Source of the DNA: Haliea sp041746975
Lineage (GTDB): Bacteria > Pseudomonadota > Gammaproteobacteria > Pseudomonadales > Halieaceae
Direction of reading: 5' to 3'
Assembly: GCA_041746975.1 (NCBI GenBank)
Contig: JBGTGB010000199.1
Location: 1-55,377, forward strand
Length of the DNA stretch: 55,377 bases
The notes under the pieces: model-generated
Database searches by the model: none
What the model saw: only the letters and a program-made list of their open reading frames with translations
What the model was told of the DNA's origin: nothing
Shown here: in pieces, positions 8,432 to 16,006 of the stretch
Layout of the letters: the number at the start of each line of letters is the position of its first letter
Numbering within the stretch: position 1 is the first letter of the stretch
Made by a program: the position numbers and the translations under genes

Positions 8432-10834
8432 ATGCAAGGGGTATCATTTTCACCGTCCATAAAGCCAATCGTGGCGGGCCTGGCGATTGCGTTGACCTGG
8501 GAGTCGCCAGCAAGCCACGCGCAAAGTCCGCGCCTGGAAGAGGTCGTGGTCACGGCAACGCGTCGGGACCAGAGCGTACTGGATGTGCCCTATAACATCA
8601 GCGTGCTCTCCAGCGAAGCCCTGCGCCAGACGGGTATTTCCGATATCAGCTCGGTAGTCCGGCTGGTTCCCGGACTCTCCATTCTTGGGGAGGGACCGAG
8701 GGTGTCGGGTAATCGCAGCACCTATTCCATGCGTGGCATGAATGTCGACAAGGCAAACAACAACGACGACAATCCAGGTATCAGCGAAGCAACGGTATCG
8801 ACCTATCTCGGCGAGGTGCCGGTATTTTTTCCGCTAAAACTGGTCGATATTGCGCGGGTCGAGGTACTCAGAGGTCCCCAGGGAACGCTTTACGGCGCGG
8901 GCTCGGTCGGAGGTACCATTCGTTTTATCCCGGAAGCGCCAAGGATTGACCAGACGACCCTGGACCTGATGGCCGAGTTGTCTCAAACCCGCAAGGCAGG
9001 GGATCCATCCCATGACCTGCAAGCCACGCTCAACCTGCCCCTGGCCGAGAAGCTGGCGTTTCGCGGTTCTCTGGGCAGGCAATACCTGTCGGGCTTCGTT
9101 GATGCCGTGGGGCTGATCCAGCAGACTGGTAGCCCGCGCAATGTTGGTGAGATTGTGTTGGCCGATCCGTCGGATATTCTTGGCAGTGATACCCTGCCCG
9201 CGCCGGTAAAAAAGGATTCCAATGAATCTGTGCAGCGATACCTGCGAGCCAGCCTGCTATTCCTGCCCAGCGATACCGTGACAGCAACACTCAATTTCAA
9301 TTACCAGGACATCGAAGCTGACAATCGCTATGAGCATAATCCAAATTTTGGTGACGGGTCGAACCACAAAACCTACAAAGCGTTCACCGATCCACAGGAC
9401 GCTGAGTTCGCCATGCTTGACCTTGATGTACAGGTAGACATGGGCTTTGCACGACTGACGTCAGCGACCGCCTACTCTGAAATTGACATCGAAAGCACCT
9501 CGGACTCCTCCGGTTTTCTCCGCACCAACATACCGCAGTACTATTTTGGCAACCCGAGAGTATTCTCGCCACTGAATCGCAAGCAATCCCTTGACACCTT
9601 TACTCAGGAACTGCGGCTGGTGTCGGCGACAGATGGTGCTTTTGACTGGGTGGTAGGGGGGTTCTACAAAAAGGAGAAACTCGACTTCAGTATGCTGCAG
9701 AAACTCTCGGGGGCCAATGAGTACACCAATCTCTATTTTGGCACGCCGCAGCCAGAGGACTTTACTGATGTTCTGGCAGATGGCTATACAGATCAGGAAT
9801 TTACCGATCTCGCCGCCTTCGCAGAACTTACCCTGCATTTGTCTGAGCACTGGCAGGTTACCGGCGGGGCGCGCGTATTCAGGCAAAAGCTTAGAGGTGA
9901 ATCCGGTATTCCCCTGCCTTACGCATCTCGGACACTCGAATACTACTACTACGGTACCGCGACGGATGATTTTCTGCTGGGCGGCATTAACCCGACCAAC
10001 TATCGCGTAACCGAAAATGTGCTGAAGCTGAACACATCCTACGACATCAGCGACGACGCAATGGTGTTCGTGACCTATGCCGAAGGGTTTCGGCCCGGTG
10101 GTGCCAATCAATTGCCGGAATCCGATCCCTTCGGCAATGATAATCGGCCCTTTCTCACCTACGAGCCGGACGACGTCAAAAGCTATGAAATCGGGGTAAA
10201 AGGCTCATTTGCACAGCGACTGTCCTACACTTTGGTGGGTTTCCATGTTGACTGGCAGGATTTTCAGGCGACCTTGAGCTCGCCCTTCGGAGTAGCATTT
10301 ATCGACAATGTTCCCGGTGCAAAGTCGCGAGGTATTGAGCTGGAAGTGAATGGCGCGGTCACCGATGCACTGGATGTCAGCTTTGGCTATTCCTGGGTGG
10401 ATGCAGAAACCGACGAGGAGTTCCTCTTCAGTCAGAATGATCCCGAAACTGTTATTCCTTCGGGAAACCGGCTACCCGGTGTTGCCGAGCATGAATTCTT
10501 TGCCGCCTTGAACTACAGGCTGAATCTGGCTGGTTCCGCACTGAACTTCCATGGCAATGTGTCCTATCGAGGGGACTCAATTACCAATTTCCGTGAGTTG
10601 CCCACCGTGCCCGAGGCGAGTTTCACTACACTTGGCAGCTACACGCTTTGGAATGCAGCGGTGACCTGGGAAAAGGATAAATACGCAGTTACGCTGTTTG
10701 GCGATAATCTCAGCGATGAGTTGGCTCCGACCAGTGCGACCACAGCGAGTTTTTATGGTGAGCGGGATCAGGCAATTGGGCTTGTCCGGCCGCGTACCAT
10801 AGGCTTGCGTCTGCGCTGGTCTTACGACCAGTAA
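8432..10834 (+). CDS. TonB-dependent outer-membrane receptor
   Basis: 800 residues with an N-terminal signal sequence (about 1-30, ending ASHAQ), a TonB-box/plug start (LEEVVVTATRRDQSVLDVPY), plug motifs (VEVLRGPQGTLYGAGSVGGTIR) and a long beta-barrel ending in an aromatic-rich C-terminus (GLRLRWSYDQ). Such receptors import scarce or bulky substrates using energy from TonB-ExbBD. The plug pattern is the general catabolite type (as in sphingomonads and Halieaceae) rather than the classical siderophore type. It faces NicX-like paralogue 2 across a divergent promoter region and precedes a sulfotransferase gene. It is probably the outer-membrane entry port of this block; the ligand is unknown. 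Confidence 0.9.
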   Translation: MQGVSFSPSIKPIVAGLAIALTWESPASHAQSPRLEEVVVTATRRDQSVLDVPYNISVLSSEALRQTGISDISSVVRLVPGLSILGEGPRVSGNRSTYSMRGMNVDKANNNDDNPGISEATVSTYLGEVPVFFPLKLVDIARVEVLRGPQGTLYGAGSVGGTIRFIPEAPRIDQTTLDLMAELSQTRKAGDPSHDLQATLNLPLAEKLAFRGSLGRQYLSGFVDAVGLIQQTGSPRNVGEIVLADPSDILGSDTLPAPVKKDSNESVQRYLRASLLFLPSDTVTATLNFNYQDIEADNRYEHNPNFGDGSNHKTYKAFTDPQDAEFAMLDLDVQVDMGFARLTSATAYSEIDIESTSDSSGFLRTNIPQYYFGNPRVFSPLNRKQSLDTFTQELRLVSATDGAFDWVVGGFYKKEKLDFSMLQKLSGANEYTNLYFGTPQPEDFTDVLADGYTDQEFTDLAAFAELTLHLSEHWQVTGGARVFRQKLRGESGIPLPYASRTLEYYYYGTATDDFLLGGINPTNYRVTENVLKLNTSYDISDDAMVFVTYAEGFRPGGANQLPESDPFGNDNRPFLTYEPDDVKSYEIGVKGSFAQRLSYTLVGFHVDWQDFQATLSSPFGVAFIDNVPGAKSRGIELEVNGAVTDALDVSFGYSWVDAETDEEFLFSQNDPETVIPSGNRLPGVAEHEFFAALNYRLNLAGSALNFHGNVSYRGDSITNFRELPTVPEASFTTLGSYTLWNAAVTWEKDKYAVTLFGDNLSDELAPTSATTASFYGERDQAIGLVRPRTIGLRLRWSYDQ

Positions 10835-10887
10835 GCACGCTGCGGCGCTTTCCAGCCGCGATAGCCTGGGATAGCATTGGCCTCATC

Positions 10888-12474
10888 ATGACGCCATCGC
10901 CTCGAGACAGAATCAGTGCCGCTTCCGCCTTGCTTCAACGAGGCGATCTTGCAGCCGCACGACAGCTGGTGGACAGACTGAAAGCCGAGGCGCCGCAGCA
11001 AGGGGATGTTTGGGCGCTGGATGGTGAGATAGCGCTGCGGGAGAACCGTTTGCAGCAGGCCATGGTGGCCGTGGACCAGGCCCTGGAGCTGGAGCCGGAA
11101 AAGCCCGAGCGCCATATCCAGCGGGCGCGCTGTTATCTCTTATCCGGGTGCGAAGCGCAGGCCAGCGCCTCCGCGCTGCGAGCCCTGGAATACCCGCTGT
11201 ATCGCCTGGATCATTTGCTGGTGCTGGGCGGTGTGCTGGTGCGCTGCAATTTCCACCAAAAGGCTCTGGGAGTCTATCTGCAAGCCCGGGCCCGAGACGA
11301 GGAAAATGCCGATATCCACCGCGGATTGGCATCCGTCTACCGTTTTCTGGGTAATACAGCGCTGGCCGAGGAATCCGTCAATCGGGCTATCGCACTCAAT
11401 CCCGAAGATTACGAGATGATTGGCCTGCGATCATCCCTGCGTACCCAAACCACAACCCGGAACCATATACCCTTGCTGGAGCGCGCCCTGGCGGCTGGAC
11501 CCGCACACTGGCGCGGAGCGGTGCATCTGGGGTATGCGCTGGCCAAGGAATATGAAGATGTGGGAGAAAACCAGCGCAGTTTCGCAGCCCTGCAAGCCGC
11601 GGCCCTGATCAAGCGGCAGCACACTCGCTACGACAGTGCGGACGATCTGAAGATTTTCCCGGCGCTGCAGTCCGCCTGCACGGCCGCCGCCCTGCGCGCA
11701 CTGGAAGGCACCGGGCACCGCAGCAGTGCGCCTATTTTCGTCCTGGGCATGCCGCGTACAGGCTCTACCCTGGTGGAGCGAATCATCAGCACCCACAGCA
11801 GGGTGCAGAACATTGGTGAAAGCAGCGCCTTCCCACTGGAAATGGTGCGCCTGGCGCGGGAATGCAATGGCGGCACAGCGCCCAACAGGCTGGATTTACC
11901 CGCGCTCACCCTGCAGATACCCATGCACAGGCTGGGTCAGCGCTATCTCGACGCGGTGGCACCCAGTCGCGACGACAGTCCACAGTTTGTCGACAAGCTG
12001 CCGCTGAACTCTCTGAACATAGGGCTGTTGCATGCGGCCCTGCCGCATGCGCGCATTGTACACGTGATACGTCACCCGATGGATGCCTGCTATGCCATGT
12101 ACAAGTACCTGTTCAAGAACGGCTATCCATTCAGCTATCAGCTGGAGGAACTGGGACACTACTACGCCTGCTACAGCAAGCTGATGCAACATTGGCGGGA
12201 GGTGCTGCCCGCCAACAGGATTTTCGAAGTTCACTACGAAGATGTGGTCGCTGACCTCGAAGGCCAGGCACGCGGGTTGCTGGAGCAACTGGATCTCCCC
12301 TGGGAAAGCGCCTGTGCCGAGTTTCACAAGAACCGGCTGCCCTCCACGACCGGTAGTGCGACGCAGGTGCGCAGGCCGATCTACAGCTCATCCGTCGGAT
12401 TATGGCGAGCCTATGAGCGGCAGTTGCGCCCACTGCAGGAGGTGCTGGAAGCGGCGGGTATTGTGGTGGACTAG
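10888..12474 (+). CDS. TPR-repeat sulfotransferase
   Basis: 528 residues in two parts. Residues about 1-260 are tetratricopeptide-like helical repeats (for example LAAARQLVDRLKAEAP, LQQAMVAVDQALELEP, ALAEESVNRAIALNP). From about 280 there is a sulfotransferase domain with the 5'-phosphosulfate loop VLGMPRTGSTLVERI at 285-299 and a 3'-phosphate-binding stretch HVIRHPMDACYAMYK. It should transfer sulfate from PAPS to a protein or small-molecule hydroxyl. Genes of this TPR-sulfotransferase type are often found beside TonB receptors in marine proteobacteria, as here (53-nt gap). The ribosome site is poor. Its end overlaps the convergent LysR gene by 4 nt. Acceptor unknown. Confidence 0.85.
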   Translation: MTPSPRDRISAASALLQRGDLAAARQLVDRLKAEAPQQGDVWALDGEIALRENRLQQAMVAVDQALELEPEKPERHIQRARCYLLSGCEAQASASALRALEYPLYRLDHLLVLGGVLVRCNFHQKALGVYLQARARDEENADIHRGLASVYRFLGNTALAEESVNRAIALNPEDYEMIGLRSSLRTQTTTRNHIPLLERALAAGPAHWRGAVHLGYALAKEYEDVGENQRSFAALQAAALIKRQHTRYDSADDLKIFPALQSACTAAALRALEGTGHRSSAPIFVLGMPRTGSTLVERIISTHSRVQNIGESSAFPLEMVRLARECNGGTAPNRLDLPALTLQIPMHRLGQRYLDAVAPSRDDSPQFVDKLPLNSLNIGLLHAALPHARIVHVIRHPMDACYAMYKYLFKNGYPFSYQLEELGHYYACYSKLMQHWREVLPANRIFEVHYEDVVADLEGQARGLLEQLDLPWESACAEFHKNRLPSTTGSATQVRRPIYSSSVGLWRAYERQLRPLQEVLEAAGIVVD

Positions 12475-13385
12475 GACTTGTCCTCCTGCAGTTCCAGGCC
12501 GAGCTTGGCCACAAAAAGTGAGGAGACACTGGACAGTCGGGTGGACTTGCGCTTGATCAGGCTGAATGGACTGGAGCGCTGCATTGTCTCGGGTTTCAGT
12601 GCTCGCATATGTCCCTGCTTGACCCAGAATTCTGCGTAATGGCTGGGCAGGTAGCCAATATAGCGGCCGGAGAGAATCAGGTAGGCCACACCTTCTGTAT
12701 AGGGTGACGCGGCGGCTTCATTGAATACCAGCTGGGGCTCCCATCGGTACAGGGTATCAATATATCCCCAACTCACGTATTCAGCATTGCGCATGTCCTT
12801 GTCGCTGAGCTCCGCGTCGCTGGCATGAAAAAAGCGGTGATTGTTGGCACAGTACAGCATGTGCTGCTCGTCCATCAGCGGTAGGTATTCAAGACTCTCC
12901 AGTGCATGGTGGAAGAGACCAATGGCGATGTGCAGTCGTCCGTCCAGGATTTGCTGCTCCAGCTCCACGGCATCGCCAACGTAGATATTGATCGATACGC
13001 CAGGCGCCACTGCTGAAAACTCGGCGATGGCGTTGCGGATCACCGGATTCTCGTGGGTGACTGTGTTGTCGATCAAACCCAGACGCAGTTCCCCGGTCAG
13101 TCTACCCTGTGACTCGGCAACGTCGGTGCGGAAATCCTCCAGTGCCGCGAACAGTTTTTCCGAAGACCTGAGCACCGCTTCGCCTTCGGGTGTCAGCGCG
13201 AAGTTTCCACGACCGCGCTCACAGAGACGGCAGCCCAGGCGCACTTCCAGCTGTGCCATCTGGGTGCTGATTGCCGATTGACTCAAATTGAGTTGAGCCT
13301 GGGCGGCAGAAAATCCCCCGCACTGGGCGATGACGTAGAAAATACGCAGCAGTTTAATGTCGCTATCCTGAATATTTCCCAGCAT
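12471..13385 (-). CDS. LysR-family transcriptional regulator
   Basis: 304 residues with the standard LysR layout: a winged helix-turn-helix at 1-65 (FSAAQAQLNLSQSAISTQMA, then LEVRLG and LTPEGEAVL) and a periplasmic-binding-protein-like effector domain from about 90. It is divergent from the NicX-like/guanidine operon at 13557, separated by 171 nt, the classical position of a LysR regulator controlling the adjacent operon. The effector is unknown; a substrate or intermediate of that operon is the natural candidate. Its 3' end overlaps the sulfotransferase gene by 4 nt on the opposite strand. Confidence 0.92.
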   Translation of the reverse strand: MLGNIQDSDIKLLRIFYVIAQCGGFSAAQAQLNLSQSAISTQMAQLEVRLGCRLCERGRGNFALTPEGEAVLRSSEKLFAALEDFRTDVAESQGRLTGELRLGLIDNTVTHENPVIRNAIAEFSAVAPGVSINIYVGDAVELEQQILDGRLHIAIGLFHHALESLEYLPLMDEQHMLYCANNHRFFHASDAELSDKDMRNAEYVSWGYIDTLYRWEPQLVFNEAAASPYTEGVAYLILSGRYIGYLPSHYAEFWVKQGHMRALKPETMQRSSPFSLIKRKSTRLSSVSSLFVAKLGLELQEDKS

Positions 13386-13556
13386 GTGTCGACGCTTTTG
13401 GCAAGCTGACGGGACCGACCTGTTTCACAGTGGCGCCTGGGTCGCATCGCCGTCAGGGATGTTGGTTTCAAGAATTTGTGATGTTATTCCTTCGGGCCAC
13501 GGCACACAATAGCTTCGCCATTTAATGTAACGCTGGAACTGCACAGAGAGTTCACA
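13386..13556. promoter_or_regulatory. Divergent promoter region between LysR gene and guanidine operon
   Basis: 171 nt that must contain both promoters and the LysR binding site. I cannot point to one convincing T-N11-A dyad. I also looked for a guanidine-I, -II or -III riboswitch core and saw none, so control seems to be by protein rather than RNA. Confidence 0.5.
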
Positions 13557-14630
13557 ATGATTTCACCCGATATCGCTACCCGACTAAAACCCGACATTAT
13601 TCCGGTGATCAAGCTCATTTACGAGGACATCTGTCATTTGCAACCGAACGAGGCCGTTCTGATCATCAGCGATGCACGCACACCGGATTTCGTGGTCGCC
13701 TGCTTTCATGGCATGGCACAGGCCATGGGGGCAGAGGCGGTCTCGGTGGAGTGCAGGATTCCCGCGGGTGGCCCAACCTATCAGCCCGGCTCGGTGTGGC
13801 CAGCGATGCTTGCTGCCGCGGCCAAAGAGGCAGACCTGATCATCGACATGGCTGTCGGCTATGCCCAGTTCATGGTCGATGCCATCCTCAATGGTGCCCG
13901 CGTCTGCTGCCCCGGTGATGGCATCGGCGGGCCCTTCATGGACGATGTGCTGATCCGCACCATGCTGCACACCGATATCCACGCGGTGAGGCGCCATGCC
14001 GACCTGGTCGCACAGCAGTTCTCCGACGCCACGACCTGTAGTGTCATTACGGGTGATGACGAACTGGTCATCGACCTGAGGGGGGTAGAGGGTACATCCG
14101 GTTGTGGTTTCTTGTGGAATGCGGACAAGCAAGACTGGAAGTCAAACTGGACATTCTTGCCACCGGCGCAGCCCGGCATCATTGTGCCCAAGGGTCGCGG
14201 CACCGGTTCCATCAGGGTTGACGGTACGCTGCTGCACCACCCTATTTATCACGAAGAACCGCGCACCCCGTTGCGCCTGACATTCCGGGAGGGAAGGCTG
14301 GAGGATATCAGTGGCGGAGGCCCACTGGCAGCTACGCTGCGCAACTGGTTACAGGACCTTGGCGATGACGGCGCATGGAACGGCCCCGTGCATCTCAACA
14401 TCGGTGTCAATCCGAATGCGATGATGAGCCAGAGTCAGGAATGGGAGCGGGTCTATGGCTCAATTACCTGTGGCATGGGTGACTTCAGTTTGCTGGGCGG
14501 GTTGAGCGAGGAGGCTGCTCAAATGGGCTTGAACAAGTCATCGGTGCACTGGGACTGGACCGTACTGCAGCCGACCATTCTGCTGGACGGCCGAGTGTTC
14601 GCTGATCAGGGCAGGATTTACTGTGTCTGA
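13557..14630 (+). CDS. NicX / aminopeptidase-T-like metalloenzyme, paralogue 3, first gene of guanidine operon
   Basis: 357 residues, close to the length I recall for NicX (about 350). Family landmarks: LIISDARTP near residue 35, ADLIIDMAVGYAQF near 92, CCPGDGIGGPFMDDVLIRT near 117, GPVHLNIGVNP (His279) and SSVHWDW (His331, Asp333). The His/His/Asp triad matches NicX in spacing, so an Fe(II)-dependent ring-opening dioxygenase or a derived hydrolase is likely. Its stop overlaps the GTG start of the next gene by 8 nt, so it is translationally coupled to the guanidine degradation genes. This coupling suggests that it makes guanidine, or a guanidino compound, from a larger precursor. That is inference; the substrate is not known. 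Confidence 0.8.
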   Translation: MISPDIATRLKPDIIPVIKLIYEDICHLQPNEAVLIISDARTPDFVVACFHGMAQAMGAEAVSVECRIPAGGPTYQPGSVWPAMLAAAAKEADLIIDMAVGYAQFMVDAILNGARVCCPGDGIGGPFMDDVLIRTMLHTDIHAVRRHADLVAQQFSDATTCSVITGDDELVIDLRGVEGTSGCGFLWNADKQDWKSNWTFLPPAQPGIIVPKGRGTGSIRVDGTLLHHPIYHEEPRTPLRLTFREGRLEDISGGGPLAATLRNWLQDLGDDGAWNGPVHLNIGVNPNAMMSQSQEWERVYGSITCGMGDFSLLGGLSEEAAQMGLNKSSVHWDWTVLQPTILLDGRVFADQGRIYCV

Positions 14631-15363
14631 TTGTGTGACAGAGCTGTTCAGCCATTGCGAGACGATCAAGGGGAGCAGCCACTGGTCGCTGGTGATCCGG
14701 CGCGGCATGGTGCTGCGACTGACCGACCTCGAAGGCGGCGCCAACGTCGGCATGCTGCTGTACAACGCCGTCGAGAAACTGGAGCGCTACAACGCGCCTG
14801 ATACCCTCAAGTGCCAGCACACGTTCAAGCTTGGGCTCGGCGATTGCCTGTATTCCGACATGGGCAGGATCTTCTGCTCGATCATTGCGGACGATCTCGG
14901 CTGGCACGATACGATTTGTGGCAATCTTTCGGAAAGCCAACTGCACGCACGTTTCTCGCCCCCCTCATTTCAGCAGGTATTGAATGACCGGTTAATCAGT
15001 GGTCAGCACGCCTTTCTGGTAGAGATGGCCAAATATGGTCTTGGGGAGCGAGACCTGGCGGCCAACCTCAACCTGTTCAGCAGGGTGACGGTAGCCTCTG
15101 ATGGCACGCTGCAGTACGTGGCGGGGCATAGTCGCGCCGGTGCTGCGCTAGAGCTGAGGTTTGAAATGGACACGCTGGTGCTGTTGCACACCTGCCCACA
15201 CCCGCTGAACCCGGCGCCGAACTACCCGGTAAAGCCAGTACAACTGGAACTTCGACAGGCCCAGGCTGTCGCTGCGGATGACCTCTGCATGAATGCCTGT
15301 CCGGAAAACAGGCGCGGGTTTTTCAATACGGCCCTGTATCACCAGGTCAGGGGAGGGTGCTGA
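14623..15363 (+). CDS. DUF1989 urea carboxylase-associated protein, larger partner (carboxyguanidine deiminase subunit)
   Basis: 246 residues of the DUF1989 / urea amidolyase-associated family (UAAP). Seen in the sequence: VIRRGMVLRLTDLEGGANVGMLLYN near the start, the family pattern around LKCQHTFKLGLGDCLYSDMGR, a HDTICGN stretch, and a cysteine-containing HTCPHPLNP near the C-terminus. Known of the family: the two associated proteins form a complex (CgdAB) that deiminates carboxyguanidine to allophanate, so that with the carboxylase and allophanate hydrolase they degrade guanidine rather than urea. The GTG start overlaps the NicX-like stop; the next gene starts 1 nt after its stop. I do not commit to the A or B subunit name. 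Confidence 0.85.
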   Translation: MSDCVTELFSHCETIKGSSHWSLVIRRGMVLRLTDLEGGANVGMLLYNAVEKLERYNAPDTLKCQHTFKLGLGDCLYSDMGRIFCSIIADDLGWHDTICGNLSESQLHARFSPPSFQQVLNDRLISGQHAFLVEMAKYGLGERDLAANLNLFSRVTVASDGTLQYVAGHSRAGAALELRFEMDTLVLLHTCPHPLNPAPNYPVKPVQLELRQAQAVAADDLCMNACPENRRGFFNTALYHQVRGGC

Positions 15364-15364
15364 G

Positions 15365-16006
15365 ATGATCAGGCAGAGCAGCCGCCGGACGGAAGCGGCC
15401 ACCTATTGCAGGCGCATCGATGCGGGCGACTACTGGCTGCACCGCGTGGAAGCGGGCCAGGTACTGCGAATTGTGGATGTGCAAGGCAACCAGGCCGCCG
15501 ACACCCTGTTTTACGCGGCCGATGACATTGCAGAGCGCTACTCGGCGGTCGACACCGTGGCGCAACAGGGCAACGTTTACCTGAGCACCGGCAGCACACT
15601 GCTGAGCAGCAGGCAGCGGCCAATGCTGGAGATTGTCGCCGATCTCTGTGGACGCCACGACACCCTGGGTGGTGCCTGTGCGGCGGAATCCAACAGCGTT
15701 CGCTATGGGCACGACCGCAAGTGCATGCACTCCTGTCGTGATAGCTGGATGCTGGCGATCGCCCAGCATGAAGGCCTGGGATTGAGCAAGCGGGATATCA
15801 CCCACAACATCAACTTTTTCATGAACGTACCCCTGTCCCCCGAAGGTGGTCTCACTTTTGCCGATGGCATGTCCGATGCGGGCTGCTACGTGGAAATGCT
15901 CGCGCATATGGCGGTGCTGGTACTGATCAGTAATTGTCCACAACTCAACAATCCCTGCAGCGGGTACGACCCTTCACCGCTCGACGTGGTGCTATGGAAT
16001 GAATAA
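15365..16006 (+). CDS. DUF1989 urea carboxylase-associated protein, smaller partner (carboxyguanidine deiminase subunit)
   Basis: 213 residues from the ATG at 15365; the frame is open 24 codons further up, but that would lie inside the previous gene. It is a paralogue of its neighbour: VEAGQVLRIVDVQGNQAADTLFY, then YLSTGSTLLSSRQRPML, CGRHDTLGG, and a cysteine/histidine-rich KCMHSCRD, followed by THNINFFMNVPL. Both partners are needed for carboxyguanidine deiminase in characterised systems. The TGA-G-ATG junction with the upstream gene and the 8-nt overlap with the carboxylase gene show tight translational coupling, consistent with subunits made in fixed ratio. Confidence 0.87.
   Translation: MIRQSSRRTEAATYCRRIDAGDYWLHRVEAGQVLRIVDVQGNQAADTLFYAADDIAERYSAVDTVAQQGNVYLSTGSTLLSSRQRPMLEIVADLCGRHDTLGGACAAESNSVRYGHDRKCMHSCRDSWMLAIAQHEGLGLSKRDITHNINFFMNVPLSPEGGLTFADGMSDAGCYVEMLAHMAVLVLISNCPQLNNPCSGYDPSPLDVVLWNE

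Noticed and set aside
13386..13556. Guanidine riboswitch in the operon leader
   Set aside because: Looked for because of the guanidine genes; no recognisable conserved core of any class was found by eye.
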